Of a DNA stretch of 64,000 bases, positions 1 to 8,382 are shown one piece after another; the stretch's first letter is position 1; every line of letters starts with the position of its first letter. A model generated the notes under the pieces. It saw only the letters and a program-made list of their open reading frames with translations. It ran no database searches and was not told the origin of the DNA. Source of the stretch: Rhodococcus sp. ABRD24 (GTDB taxonomy: Bacteria; Actinomycetota; Actinomycetes; Mycobacteriales; Mycobacteriaceae); NCBI RefSeq assembly GCF_004328705.1, contig NZ_CP035319.1, positions 1,178,001 through 1,242,000 on the forward strand, read 5' to 3'. The position numbers and the translations under genes were made by a program.

Positions 1-1445
1 ACGTTCACAGCGCCGGGGATGGCGCCGGCCGCGAACTCGTCAGCGGTACGGACGTCGACCAGCGACGCGCCGCCAGCCAACAGACCATCGAGTTCGTGCC
101 ACTGGACGGTACGGGTGGAGCCGGTGCGCATGTTGTCGGCGATGTAGCCGAGCATGTTCACCGGGTCCTTTGCCGAACCGAACTGCGGCGCGTATGCGAG
201 CTCCAGGTCGGCCAGATCGGACGCCGTCAGCCCACCGGTCATTGCGGTGGCGATGATGTCGATGCGCTTGTCGACGCCCTCGCCGCCCACGGCCTGAGCA
301 CCGAGGATCGCATCAGTTTCCGGATCGACCAGCAGCTTGATCGACATCTGCTGAGCGCCCGGGTAGTACCCGGCGTGCGACTGCGGATGCGTGTGGATCG
401 CGTTGTAGGCGCGACCGGATGCCCGCAGCCGCTTCTCGTTCCAGCCGGTCGCGGTAACGATCAATCCGAAGACCCCCACGACCGCGGTACCCGATGACGC
501 TCGCGCATGCACGGGCCGGCCCGCGATGACGTCGGCCACCAGTCGGCCCTGCCGGTTCGCCGGGTTCGCCAGCGGAATCAGGGCGGCGGTGTCGCCGATC
601 GCGTCGTGCTTCTCGACGGTGTCGCCGACAGCGAAGATGTGTGGCGCCGACGTGCGCATCTGGTCGTCGACTGCGATCCCGCCGCGCTCGCCCAGCGTCA
701 GGCCGGCCATCTTCGCGAGGGCCGTCTCGGGCCGGACTCCGATCGCCATGACGACGACATCTGCCGGGACGGTGCGCCCGTCCGCCAAGTCGACAGTGTT
801 TGCGCCGATGGCGGTCAGCTGGGTGCCGAGTTCGAGGCGCACCCCGTTCTCGCGCATCCGGTCGGCCACCGGTGCGGCCATCTCGGGATCGAGCGGAGCG
901 AGCACCTGATCGGCGAGCTCGACGACGGTGACGTCCAGGTCGCGGTGACGCAGATTCTCGGCCAATTCGACGCCGATGAACCCGGCACCGACGATGACCG
1001 CACTGCGCGCCGACGCCATCTGACCGACCAGACGGTCGACATCCTCGACATCACGCAGGATCAGGGCACGCTCGACGCCCGGCAGTGGCGGCACGATTGG
1101 GCTCGCGCCGGTGCTCAGGACCAGCTCGTCGTAGCTCTCGACGTAGGTGTCGCCCGAGTCGAGGTTGTGGACGGTGACGGTGCGGGCGTCGGGCTCGATC
1201 GCAACGACCTCGCTTCGCACTCGAACGTCCAGCCGGAAGCGCGCGCCGAGACTCTCCGGCGTCTGCAGTAGCAGCTCGTCACGGTCCTCGATGATGCCGC
1301 CCGCGTAGTACGGCAGACCGCAGTTCGCGAACGACACGTGCGCGCCCCGTTCGAACACGACGATCTCCGCCGATTCGTCCAGACGACGCATGCGGGTGGC
1401 CGCGGACATGCCGCCGGCGACACCTCCGACGATGACAACCTTCAC
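1..1445 (-). CDS. CoA-disulfide reductase-like FAD/NAD(P) oxidoreductase with C-terminal rhodanese domain (partial, C-terminus outside window)
   Basis: The protein starts at a GTG preceded by GAGGAGGT (1451-1458). Its N-terminus has a Rossmann FAD motif (VVIVGGVAGG, residues 3-12) and the SFANCGLPYY signature with the candidate redox-active Cys42, as in CoA-disulfide reductases. A second NAD-binding motif (VIVGAGFIGVELAE) and a FAD-domain GD motif (IFAVGDTVE) follow. The last visible residues (LVDVRTADEFAAGAIPGAVNV-like, near the window start) open a rhodanese domain; its catalytic Cys would lie outside. Fusions of this type (CoADR-RHD) act in persulfide/polysulfide or thiol-disulfide metabolism. 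That role is inferred from the family; the substrate is not visible here. At least 481 codons are present. The inverted repeat just upstream suggests regulation by a CsoR/CstR-type repressor. Confidence 0.85.
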   Translation of the reverse strand, partial: MKVVIVGGVAGGMSAATRMRRLDESAEIVVFERGAHVSFANCGLPYYAGGIIEDRDELLLQTPESLGARFRLDVRVRSEVVAIEPDARTVTVHNLDSGDTYVESYDELVLSTGASPIVPPLPGVERALILRDVEDVDRLVGQMASARSAVIVGAGFIGVELAENLRHRDLDVTVVELADQVLAPLDPEMAAPVADRMRENGVRLELGTQLTAIGANTVDLADGRTVPADVVVMAIGVRPETALAKMAGLTLGERGGIAVDDQMRTSAPHIFAVGDTVEKHDAIGDTAALIPLANPANRQGRLVADVIAGRPVHARASSGTAVVGVFGLIVTATGWNEKRLRASGRAYNAIHTHPQSHAGYYPGAQQMSIKLLVDPETDAILGAQAVGGEGVDKRIDIIATAMTGGLTASDLADLELAYAPQFGSAKDPVNMLGYIADNMRTGSTRTVQWHELDGLLAGGASLVDVRTADEFAAGAIPGAVN

Positions 1446-1473
1446 GATCTACCTCCTCGATGTTGAAGTCGAG

Positions 1474-1491
1474 TATACCCCAGGGGGTATA
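1474..1491 (-). promoter_or_regulatory. CsoR/CstR-like operator upstream of the CoADR-rhodanese gene
   Basis: A perfect inverted repeat TATACCCC-AG-GGGGTATA lies 29 bp upstream of the GTG start. CsoR-family repressors (CsoR, RcnR, CstR) bind G/C tracts flanked by A/T of this general form, and CstR controls rhodanese/persulfide genes in Staphylococcus. The site position and the sulfur-related gene fit a persulfide-sensing repressor. No csoR-like gene is visible in the window. Confidence 0.55.
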
Positions 1492-1513
1492 TAACCCGCG
1501 TGTGAATCCGCTC

Positions 1514-4500
1514 TCAGCGGAAGTCCCGCGATGTGGTCGACATCCGCAGATCCATCAGTTGGAGATGGTCCGCGACGATCGTCACCGCGCCTTCCGCGTT
1601 CTGCACCCGCCCGCGCACCAGCAGGGCTGGAGCGCTGTTCGCCAACTTGCGGTACTTCGCCCACAGTCCAACCGAGCACACGACATTGACCATTCCGGTC
1701 TCGTCCTCGAGGTTGACAAAGGTCACCCCGGCAGCCGTCGCGGGACGCTGCCGGTGTGTCACCGCTCCCCCGACCAGCACCCGGTCCCCGTCCGGGACGT
1801 CGAGCAATTGCGATGCCGGGACCACCCCGAGCGCGTCGAGTTGCGGGCGCAGGAACTCGGTGGGGTAGGTATCCGGCGAGACACCAGTGGCCCACACATC
1901 GGCGGCGGCGAGTTCCACATCGCTCATGCCGGGCAGTGTCGGGGCACGCGTGGACGCACCCATCCCCGGCAGCCGGTCTGGACGCTCGCCCGCCGCGGCA
2001 CCTGCCGCCCACAGCGCTTCCCGCCGCGAGATCCCGAAACACCCGAGAGCACCGGCTGTGGCCAGCGACTCTGCCTGCGCCGTGCTCAGCTCTACCCGCC
2101 CGGTCAGATCCAGGAACGAGGTGAACGGCCCGCACTCCTCGCGGGCCGCGACGATCCGCTCGGCCAGCGCCGTCCCGATGTTGCGGACCCCTCCCAGACC
2201 CAGACGCACCTCGGCGCCCGCGGCCTCGAGCGTCGCATGCGCGAGGCTCGCATTGACATCCGCACCGTGCACTCGCACCCCGTGCCGTCGGGCATCGGCC
2301 ACCAGGGACTGCGGCGAGTAGAACCCCATCGGCTGCGCCCGCAGCAGCCCGGCACAGAATGCCGCCGGATGATGCAACTTGAACCACGACGAATAGAACA
2401 CCAGCGACGCGAAACTCTGCGAATGACTTTCGGGGAAACCGAAGTTCGCGAAAGCGTACAGCTTCTCGTAGATCCGGTCGGCCACCGCATCGGTGATGCC
2501 GTGCAGCTCCTGCATCCCTTGGTACAACCGTCCACGCAGCCGCTCCATCTTCTCCGGTGAACGTTTGGAGCCCATCGCCCGGCGCAGCTGGTCCGCCTCT
2601 GCGGCACTGAATCCGGCGACATCGACCGCCATCTGCATGAGCTGCTCCTGGAACAGCGGCACCCCCAGAGTCCGTTTCAGCGCCTTCTCCAGACATGGGT
2701 GATCGTAGGTGACGGGTTCGCGGCCGTTGCGCCGCCGGATGTACGGATGCACCGAACCGCCCTGGATCGGCCCGGGCCGGATCAGCGCGACCTCCACCAC
2801 CAGGTCGTAGAAGTTGCGCGGCTTGAGCCGCGGCAGGGTCGCCATCTGGGCGCGCGACTCCACCTGGAACACGCCCACCGAGTCGGCCCGCTGGAGCATC
2901 TCGTAGACCGCATCCTCCGAGAGATCCAGCTGCGCCAGATCCACCTCGATTCCCTTGTGTTCGGCCACCAGATCGATCATGTAGTGCAGCGCGGAGAGCA
3001 TGCCGAGACCCAGTAGATCGAACTTCACCAATCCCACTGCGGCACAGTCGTCCTTGTCCCACTGCAGCACGCTGCGGTTCTCCATACGCGCCCACTCCAC
3101 CGGACACACGTCGGCGATGGGACGGTCGCAGATCACCATGCCGCCGGAGTGGATGCCGAGGTGTCGCGGGAACCCCTCGATCTGGGCCGCCAACTCCAGC
3201 ACGGCGGGCGGGATGTCCGTACCCGTCTCCCTGCCGACGCCGCTCCAGCGGCTGACCTGTTTGCTCCACGCGTCCTGCTGTCCCTGCGAGAAACCGAGCG
3301 CCCGGGCCATGTCCCGCACCGAGGACTTGCCTCGGTAGGTGATGACGTTGGCGACCTGCGCGGCGTACTCGCGGCCGTACTTGGCGTAGACGTGCTGGAT
3401 CGCCTCCTCGCGGCGGTCGGATTCGATGTCGACATCGATGTCGGGTGGGCCGTCCCGCTCCGGCGAGAGGAACCGCTCGAACAGCAACTGGTTGCGCACC
3501 GGGTCGACGTTGGTGATCCCGATCGCGTAGCAGACCGCCGAGTTGGCCGCCGATCCCCTTCCCTGGCAGAGAATGTCATTGTTCTTGCAGAACGAGACGA
3601 TGTCGTGGACTACAAGGAAGTAGCCAGGGAAGGTCAGTCGCTCGATGATCCCGAGTTCGTGTTCGATCTGTGCGTAGGCAGCCGGGTTCCCGGAGGGCGG
3701 ACCGTACCGTCGACGCGCCCCGGCCATTGTGATTTCCCTCAGCCAGCTTGCCTCGGTGTGCCCGGCAGGGACGTCGAACGGCGGCAGCTGCGGCGCGATC
3801 AGCCGAAGGTCGAACGCGCACTCGAGTCCGAGTTCGGCCGCCCCCGCCACTGCCTCCGGGTACCACGCGAACAGCCGAGCCATCTCGGCACCGGACCGCA
3901 GGTGTGCGCCACCGGTGGGCGCGAGCCAGCCCGCGGCATCGTCGAGGCTCTGCCGCGCCCGCACCGCAGCCATCGCCATCGCGAGCCGTCTCCGGGACGG
4001 GTCCCCGAAGTGCGCCGCAGTGGAGGCGATCACGGAAAGTCCTTGCGCACGAGCAAGTTCAGCGAGGTTCGAATTGACCTCGACATCCTCGGGCAGGCCG
4101 CGATGAGTGAGTTCAACCGTCACCCTATCCGCTCCGAAGCGGTCGACGAGATCGCGCAGCGCGGCGCCGGCAGCGTCAGGCCCACCGGCCGCGAGGGCAC
4201 TCCGCACGTGCCCCTTGCGGCAACCGGTGAGGATCTGCCAGTGCCCGCCCGCAGCCTCGGCGAGTGCGTCGTAGTCGTAGCGCGGCTTGCCCTTTTCTCC
4301 ACCCGCGAGATGCGCGGCCGCGATCTGCCGGGACAGCCGCCGGTAACCCTCCTGCCCGCGGGCGAGCACCAGCAGATGGGTGCCGTCGGGGTCGGGAGTA
4401 CCGGTGCGCGGCGCCGCGTCCAAGGACAACTCGGCACCGAACACCGTCCGCATGTTCAGCTCCTTCGCGGCCTCGGCGAACCGGACCACCCCGTACAGCC

Positions 4501-4792
4501 CGTCATGGTCGGTGAGCGCGACGGCGTCGAGACCGAGCCGCACCGCCTCCTCCACCAGCTCTTCGGGCGGGCTCGCGCCGTCGAGGAAGCTGAAAGCAGA
4601 GTGCGTGTGTAGTTCCGCATAGGGAACTGTGGCGCCGACGGGCCGGGACGTTCCACCTCGATACTCTCCACGCCTACGGGACCACGCCGGGCTGTCGCTG
4701 CCGTCGCCCGGGAACCGCGACTCGTGACGCGGCCGCCCGGACAACACCCGTTCCATTTCCGCCCACGTAGGCGGGCCGTTACCCCATCCCAT
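1514..4792 (-). CDS. dnaE2: Error-prone DNA polymerase III alpha subunit DnaE2
   Basis: A C-family replicative-type polymerase of 1092 residues, the usual size for DnaE2. The N-terminal PHP domain begins with YAELHTHSAFSFLDGAS. The palm carries the acidic motif PDIDVDIE, followed by finger and helix-hairpin-helix segments and an OB domain near the C-terminus. The chosen ATG (4792) gives MGWGNGPPTWAEMERVL, which matches the mycobacterial DnaE2 N-terminus; a longer reading up to 4858 adds an unrelated arginine-rich lead. DnaE2 works with ImuA' and ImuB in damage-induced mutagenic translesion synthesis, and both partners are encoded at 14.7-17.1 kb. A LexA box lies 70 bp upstream, so SOS induction is expected. 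Confidence 0.95.
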   Translation of the reverse strand: MGWGNGPPTWAEMERVLSGRPRHESRFPGDGSDSPAWSRRRGEYRGGTSRPVGATVPYAELHTHSAFSFLDGASPPEELVEEAVRLGLDAVALTDHDGLYGVVRFAEAAKELNMRTVFGAELSLDAAPRTGTPDPDGTHLLVLARGQEGYRRLSRQIAAAHLAGGEKGKPRYDYDALAEAAGGHWQILTGCRKGHVRSALAAGGPDAAGAALRDLVDRFGADRVTVELTHRGLPEDVEVNSNLAELARAQGLSVIASTAAHFGDPSRRRLAMAMAAVRARQSLDDAAGWLAPTGGAHLRSGAEMARLFAWYPEAVAGAAELGLECAFDLRLIAPQLPPFDVPAGHTEASWLREITMAGARRRYGPPSGNPAAYAQIEHELGIIERLTFPGYFLVVHDIVSFCKNNDILCQGRGSAANSAVCYAIGITNVDPVRNQLLFERFLSPERDGPPDIDVDIESDRREEAIQHVYAKYGREYAAQVANVITYRGKSSVRDMARALGFSQGQQDAWSKQVSRWSGVGRETGTDIPPAVLELAAQIEGFPRHLGIHSGGMVICDRPIADVCPVEWARMENRSVLQWDKDDCAAVGLVKFDLLGLGMLSALHYMIDLVAEHKGIEVDLAQLDLSEDAVYEMLQRADSVGVFQVESRAQMATLPRLKPRNFYDLVVEVALIRPGPIQGGSVHPYIRRRNGREPVTYDHPCLEKALKRTLGVPLFQEQLMQMAVDVAGFSAAEADQLRRAMGSKRSPEKMERLRGRLYQGMQELHGITDAVADRIYEKLYAFANFGFPESHSQSFASLVFYSSWFKLHHPAAFCAGLLRAQPMGFYSPQSLVADARRHGVRVHGADVNASLAHATLEAAGAEVRLGLGGVRNIGTALAERIVAAREECGPFTSFLDLTGRVELSTAQAESLATAGALGCFGISRREALWAAGAAAGERPDRLPGMGASTRAPTLPGMSDVELAAADVWATGVSPDTYPTEFLRPQLDALGVVPASQLLDVPDGDRVLVGGAVTHRQRPATAAGVTFVNLEDETGMVNVVCSVGLWAKYRKLANSAPALLVRGRVQNAEGAVTIVADHLQLMDLRMSTTSRDFR

Positions 4793-4861
4793 CCCACTGC
4801 AGCCTTCCCGCAGGCACCGACCTGCACACCAGGGAAGATGCCGAAGGGGAAGACGCATCTT

Positions 4862-4877
4862 TCGAACTCACATTCGA
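4862..4877 (-). promoter_or_regulatory. LexA (SOS) box of dnaE2
   Basis: TCGAACTCACATTCGA matches the actinobacterial SOS consensus TCGAA-N6-TTCGA exactly in its arms. It sits 70 bp upstream of the dnaE2 ATG and between dnaE2 and the 3' end of the serine hydrolase gene. Confidence 0.8.
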
Positions 4878-4928
4878 GTGTGGCACGTGCGCCCGGCAGG
4901 GTCAACGCGGGCCCCGCCGGGCAACCGC

Positions 4929-6119
4929 CTACTTCCGGTCGAGGTTGCGATAGGTGCTGGTCTCGAAGTCGAGGTAGCCCCCGATCGATGCCGGATCGAC
5001 GAACGGCAGGATCTGCGTCGCCCAGAATCCGGCGATGCCATTGCGTCGGTCGATCCAGTAGTAGAGGTTCGCGAGCCCCGCCCAGCCGAGAGACCCGGCC
5101 GGTCGGCCGGTCGGCGCGTCCTCGTCGTTGACCATGAACGTGCAGGCCCAGGACTTGGGCTGACCGGGGAAGAACTCTGCATCGTGCGAGAGTTCGGGTT
5201 CGACGCCGGGCAGCATCGTCACCTGCTGACCGTCCAACCCGTTGCGCACCGCCTGCCGCACAGTGTCCGGAGCGAGGACGCGCCCGTGCTCCCCAGCGCC
5301 GTCACCGAGCCACATGCGCAGGAACTTCGTGTAGTCACCGGCCGTCGAATAGAGCCCGTGACCACCCATGTGCACCTCGGGATCCTGTGGCAGCACCAGG
5401 TCGAGCGGCTCCAAGGTTCCGTCGAACCGACGTTGGTGGATCGTGGCGCGGCGCGAGTTCATGGCCGGGTCGAGTGTGAACGCGGTATCCGTCATCCCCA
5501 GCGGAGCGAAGATTCGCTCCGCCATCACATCCCCCAACCGCTTGCCTCTGACGGCCTCCACCACGAGCCCGGCCCAGTCGATGTTCGAGCCGTACTGCCA
5601 GCGTTCACCGGGCTCGAACAGCAGCGGTGTCTCCAGCGACGCCCTGGTCGCCGTAATCACACTGGGCTGCCCGTGTTCAACGGCCAGCCGGTGGTAGGTC
5701 TCGTCGAAGAAGGAGTAGCCCAATCCTGCAGTGTGCAACAGCAGCATGCGCGTAGTGATCTCACGCCTGGGTGCCCGCAGCACCGGGACACCCGCTGCGT
5801 CGAACCCGTCGATGACCTGTAGTTTTCCGATCTCCGGGAGGTACCGCGCCGCTGGCGCATCGAGGTCGACGAGCCCCTCCTCCACGCACTGCAGCACGGC
5901 GGTGCCGGTGATCGCCTTCGTGGTCGAGAACATCGCAAAGACCGTGTCGAGGGTCATCGGCTGGTCCGTGTCGCCGACCGACCGGAGCCCAGCGGCGCCC
6001 TCGAACACGGTGCCGTCCCGGTCGGTGAGCATCGCGACCACACCGGGCACCTGCCCGGCGCCGTCGGCCCCCGTCACGTCGCGCAGAACGGCGTTCAGTT
6101 CCGAATCACGTTGCCCCAT
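4929..6119 (-). CDS. Serine hydrolase, beta-lactamase/EstB-like family
   Basis: A 396-residue member of the class C beta-lactamase/transpeptidase fold. The nucleophile motif SxxK is STTK (Ser65, Lys68), and the YxN-type motif appears as QYGSN in the middle of the protein. Many members of this group are esterases or D-aminopeptidases instead of antibiotic-degrading lactamases. No signal peptide is visible, so a cytoplasmic esterase or peptidase is more likely than a secreted lactamase. It stands alone between dnaE2 and an AraC regulator, both on the same strand. The physiological substrate cannot be deduced. Confidence 0.8.
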   Translation of the reverse strand: MGQRDSELNAVLRDVTGADGAGQVPGVVAMLTDRDGTVFEGAAGLRSVGDTDQPMTLDTVFAMFSTTKAITGTAVLQCVEEGLVDLDAPAARYLPEIGKLQVIDGFDAAGVPVLRAPRREITTRMLLLHTAGLGYSFFDETYHRLAVEHGQPSVITATRASLETPLLFEPGERWQYGSNIDWAGLVVEAVRGKRLGDVMAERIFAPLGMTDTAFTLDPAMNSRRATIHQRRFDGTLEPLDLVLPQDPEVHMGGHGLYSTAGDYTKFLRMWLGDGAGEHGRVLAPDTVRQAVRNGLDGQQVTMLPGVEPELSHDAEFFPGQPKSWACTFMVNDEDAPTGRPAGSLGWAGLANLYYWIDRRNGIAGFWATQILPFVDPASIGGYLDFETSTYRNLDRK

Positions 6120-6237
6120 GGTTTGTCTCCTGTCGGCGAAAGGTCGTTGCAGGAGAGCAACCTACGGAGATCTGCGCGGCATCCACGTCCCAGATCGGCA
6201 GCGCCCGTCCCGAATCGGCAGCCGTTCGTGAGCCGCG

Positions 6238-7260
6238 TCACCCCCGCGCGCGACTCAGGGTGTCAGACGGATTCTCGCCGAATCGCCGCCGGTAGGCGGC
6301 CGCGAACACACCCATGTTCACGTACCCCCACGCGCCGGCGGCGGCCGCGACCGTGGTCGTCGTCGACGCCGACAGTTCTCGCCGTACCCCCTGTAACCGT
6401 TGTTCCCGCAGACAATCCCGCGGCGTGATCCCCAGGTACTCACGGAACGCGCCGGAGAGGGCCCGCACACTGACACCTACCGACCCCGCCACCTCCGACA
6501 CGGTCGGTAGGTCCTGCGCATTGTCCTCGATGTAGCGAACGGCGCGCCGGACATAGCCCGGGGCACGAACACCGCTCGTCGACGTCGGCTCGATGCCGGC
6601 ACCGGCAGCCCAGTCCGCGAGTAGCTGCGCGGCGATCAGTTCTTGCAGGTTGACTCCGACACGTTCGTGATCGACCAGGTCCCGGGAACCCGACAGGGTG
6701 CGAGTGACATACTCCATCAACGCAAGCCACGGGCTGCCCGGCCCCCCGATGACACACTTGTGCCGCCACAACCGGTCGTCGGGCACCCACCCCCACCAGC
6801 TCAGTGCCAGATCGGCGAGCATGCGGTGCGGAACCGTGAGGTTCAGTTGCAGGTGTGCAGCGTCCGCGTCGAGCCGGTAGTCGACCCGGCTGCAGTCGGC
6901 GACGAAGGTCTCCCCGATTGTCAGATCGACACTCGACTTCGCGGTGACCGCATGGCGCGTCCACCCGGCGAGGGTGGTGAGCACCAGGATGTTGCCCGCC
7001 TCCGGGGCGAACTCACCGATCGTCACCGGGACCCCGTAGCAGAATCGGGTCAGCGTCATCTCGCCGATCTTTGCCGAGAACATGCTGGACGCCGGGGCAA
7101 GCGAACGACCGACCGGGCGCACCTCGTAGGGCATGTACACCGTATCCGACCACTGCTTTATCTCATCCCAGTCGGTGACAAGACCAGCGGCCCGCTCACC
7201 GCAGGTCCTGGGATCGAATGTCGGCAGCACACCGGGAGCATAGGCAGCTTTGCCTCCCAT
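6238..7260 (-). CDS. AraC-family transcriptional regulator
   Basis: The C-terminal third has the two helix-turn-helix units of AraC proteins (for example LPTVSEVAGSVGVSVRALSGAF and a second unit ending YRRRFGENPSDTL). The N-terminal half is an AraC-type ligand-binding region with no close named relative that I can recognise. The ATG at 7260 is chosen because an upstream in-frame start at 7317 would overlap the end of the neighbouring gene (stop at 7268-7270); this gives 340 residues. An eight-base gap to the upstream DUF4261 gene suggests co-transcription. The target genes are unknown; the downstream serine hydrolase is a candidate. Confidence 0.85.
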   Translation of the reverse strand: MGGKAAYAPGVLPTFDPRTCGERAAGLVTDWDEIKQWSDTVYMPYEVRPVGRSLAPASSMFSAKIGEMTLTRFCYGVPVTIGEFAPEAGNILVLTTLAGWTRHAVTAKSSVDLTIGETFVADCSRVDYRLDADAAHLQLNLTVPHRMLADLALSWWGWVPDDRLWRHKCVIGGPGSPWLALMEYVTRTLSGSRDLVDHERVGVNLQELIAAQLLADWAAGAGIEPTSTSGVRAPGYVRRAVRYIEDNAQDLPTVSEVAGSVGVSVRALSGAFREYLGITPRDCLREQRLQGVRRELSASTTTTVAAAAGAWGYVNMGVFAAAYRRRFGENPSDTLSRARG

Positions 7261-7267
7261 GGTCAGG

Positions 7268-8089
7268 TCAGCGCCGGCGGCCGAACCAACCCCGCTTGCG
7301 TGTGCGCTGCCCGGCATCGAATCTCAGCCGCAGCACCGTGCGTTCGGGGTCGACGTCGCTCGGGGCGTGGTCGACGACGATCTCGGCGGCCTCGGTGCTT
7401 CCGATCGTATCGCCGTCGGCGATGACGGGCCCTTGCTCGAGAAGGTACGAGGCAATCCCGGTGAGGCGGTCGAACGTGTCACCGGCGGACTCGGGGGTTG
7501 CCGGGATCTCGATGTCCGGGAGGTCGAGCATCTGGAGACCGCGTGTGTGGCCGGTCATCCCGCCGTCCGGACGCTGGCCGACGTTGATCGCGACCCACGC
7601 GAGCAGCGGCGGCTCGGGCAGCACGTCCTTCACGAGGTCTCGAAAGAGTTCAGGCAGGATGATGTGATTCGCACTGCCGAAGTACACGGCACGGATGGTG
7701 CCACTGAGCGCGACGAGTGACGCAATGACGCGGGACAACAACACCGCGTCGGCGATCGCTTCGTCCTCTGCACTCCCGGGGCGAAGGACGGTGACAATCG
7801 TGTGCGCGGCGTAGTCGGTCGGCGCAGGCACGTGCTTCGGCCACAGGCGACTGTGCTCGGCGATGTCGGCGACGTCGTCACCCACCGGGGAAGGAACTGT
7901 GAGCAGCGCGATCATCCGGCCGTCCAGATCGAGGCACACCGGCCCGTCCCGGTCCGCGGATGCGTCCTGATCGGCGGCCAGGTCGGAGAAGTCGACGTCC
8001 GGCCAGTCCAGGTGCAGCTGCGCAGCGAGGGCTTCGGCCGTGATATCGGCGTCGAGCCGATCCTGGAACAGCATCGCGAGCGCGGGCAT
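7268..8089 (-). CDS. DUF4261-like protein
   Basis: A 273-residue soluble protein whose central part (YFGSANHIILPELFRDLV, then a segment with MTGHTRGL and LDLPDIEIP) resembles the DUF4261 family of unknown function. It ends in a basic tail (RTRKRGWFGRRR). No membrane segment or signal peptide is present. It lies directly upstream of the AraC regulator with 7 bases between them, so the two are probably one transcript. No enzymatic motif is evident. Confidence 0.65.
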   Translation of the reverse strand: MPALAMLFQDRLDADITAEALAAQLHLDWPDVDFSDLAADQDASADRDGPVCLDLDGRMIALLTVPSPVGDDVADIAEHSRLWPKHVPAPTDYAAHTIVTVLRPGSAEDEAIADAVLLSRVIASLVALSGTIRAVYFGSANHIILPELFRDLVKDVLPEPPLLAWVAINVGQRPDGGMTGHTRGLQMLDLPDIEIPATPESAGDTFDRLTGIASYLLEQGPVIADGDTIGSTEAAEIVVDHAPSDVDPERTVLRLRFDAGQRTRKRGWFGRRR

Positions 8090-8382
8090 GGGTTCCTCCG
8101 AGACTTATGTCTGCCAACACGATCGGCCACCAGAGGGGATGCTTCCAGTGGCCGCGTCGCGCTACACCCTATCCGCAGACCGGAAGACCCTCGGCGGTCT
8201 GCCAGCGCGACTCACGGCTGTCGGCCCCGCGATCGAATCAGGGCATACCCGGGCTGTTCGTGGCTCGAGGCGGCATACATCTAGCCGACACCACAGTCTC
8301 CCGCGGCTGGCAGCGAGGTCCTCGTCGGTGAAGACGCCGCCACCCCTGGCGCCCTTTCTTACTTCGGAGTAAGTTTCGGCTC
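8090..8382. other. Divergent intergenic region between the DUF4261 gene and the acyl-CoA reductase gene
   Basis: This stretch of 293 bases separates two divergent genes and has no convincing ORF. It must carry promoters for both. The only clear structure is the inverted repeat at 8358-8373 immediately before the acyl-CoA reductase start. Confidence 0.5.
8358..8373 (+). promoter_or_regulatory. Candidate repressor operator (inverted repeat) before the acyl-CoA reductase gene
   Basis: CTTACT-TCGG-AGTAAG is a perfect 6+4+6 inverted repeat ending 9 bases before the ATG at 8383, where it would cover the translation start region. The form suits a TetR- or MarR-type dimer; alternatively it is a small hairpin affecting translation. 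The cognate regulator is not identifiable. Confidence 0.35.

Noticed and set aside
1449..3269. 606-codon minus-strand frame inside dnaE2
   Set aside because: Same strand, other frame of dnaE2; the translation is Gly/Arg-rich without motifs.
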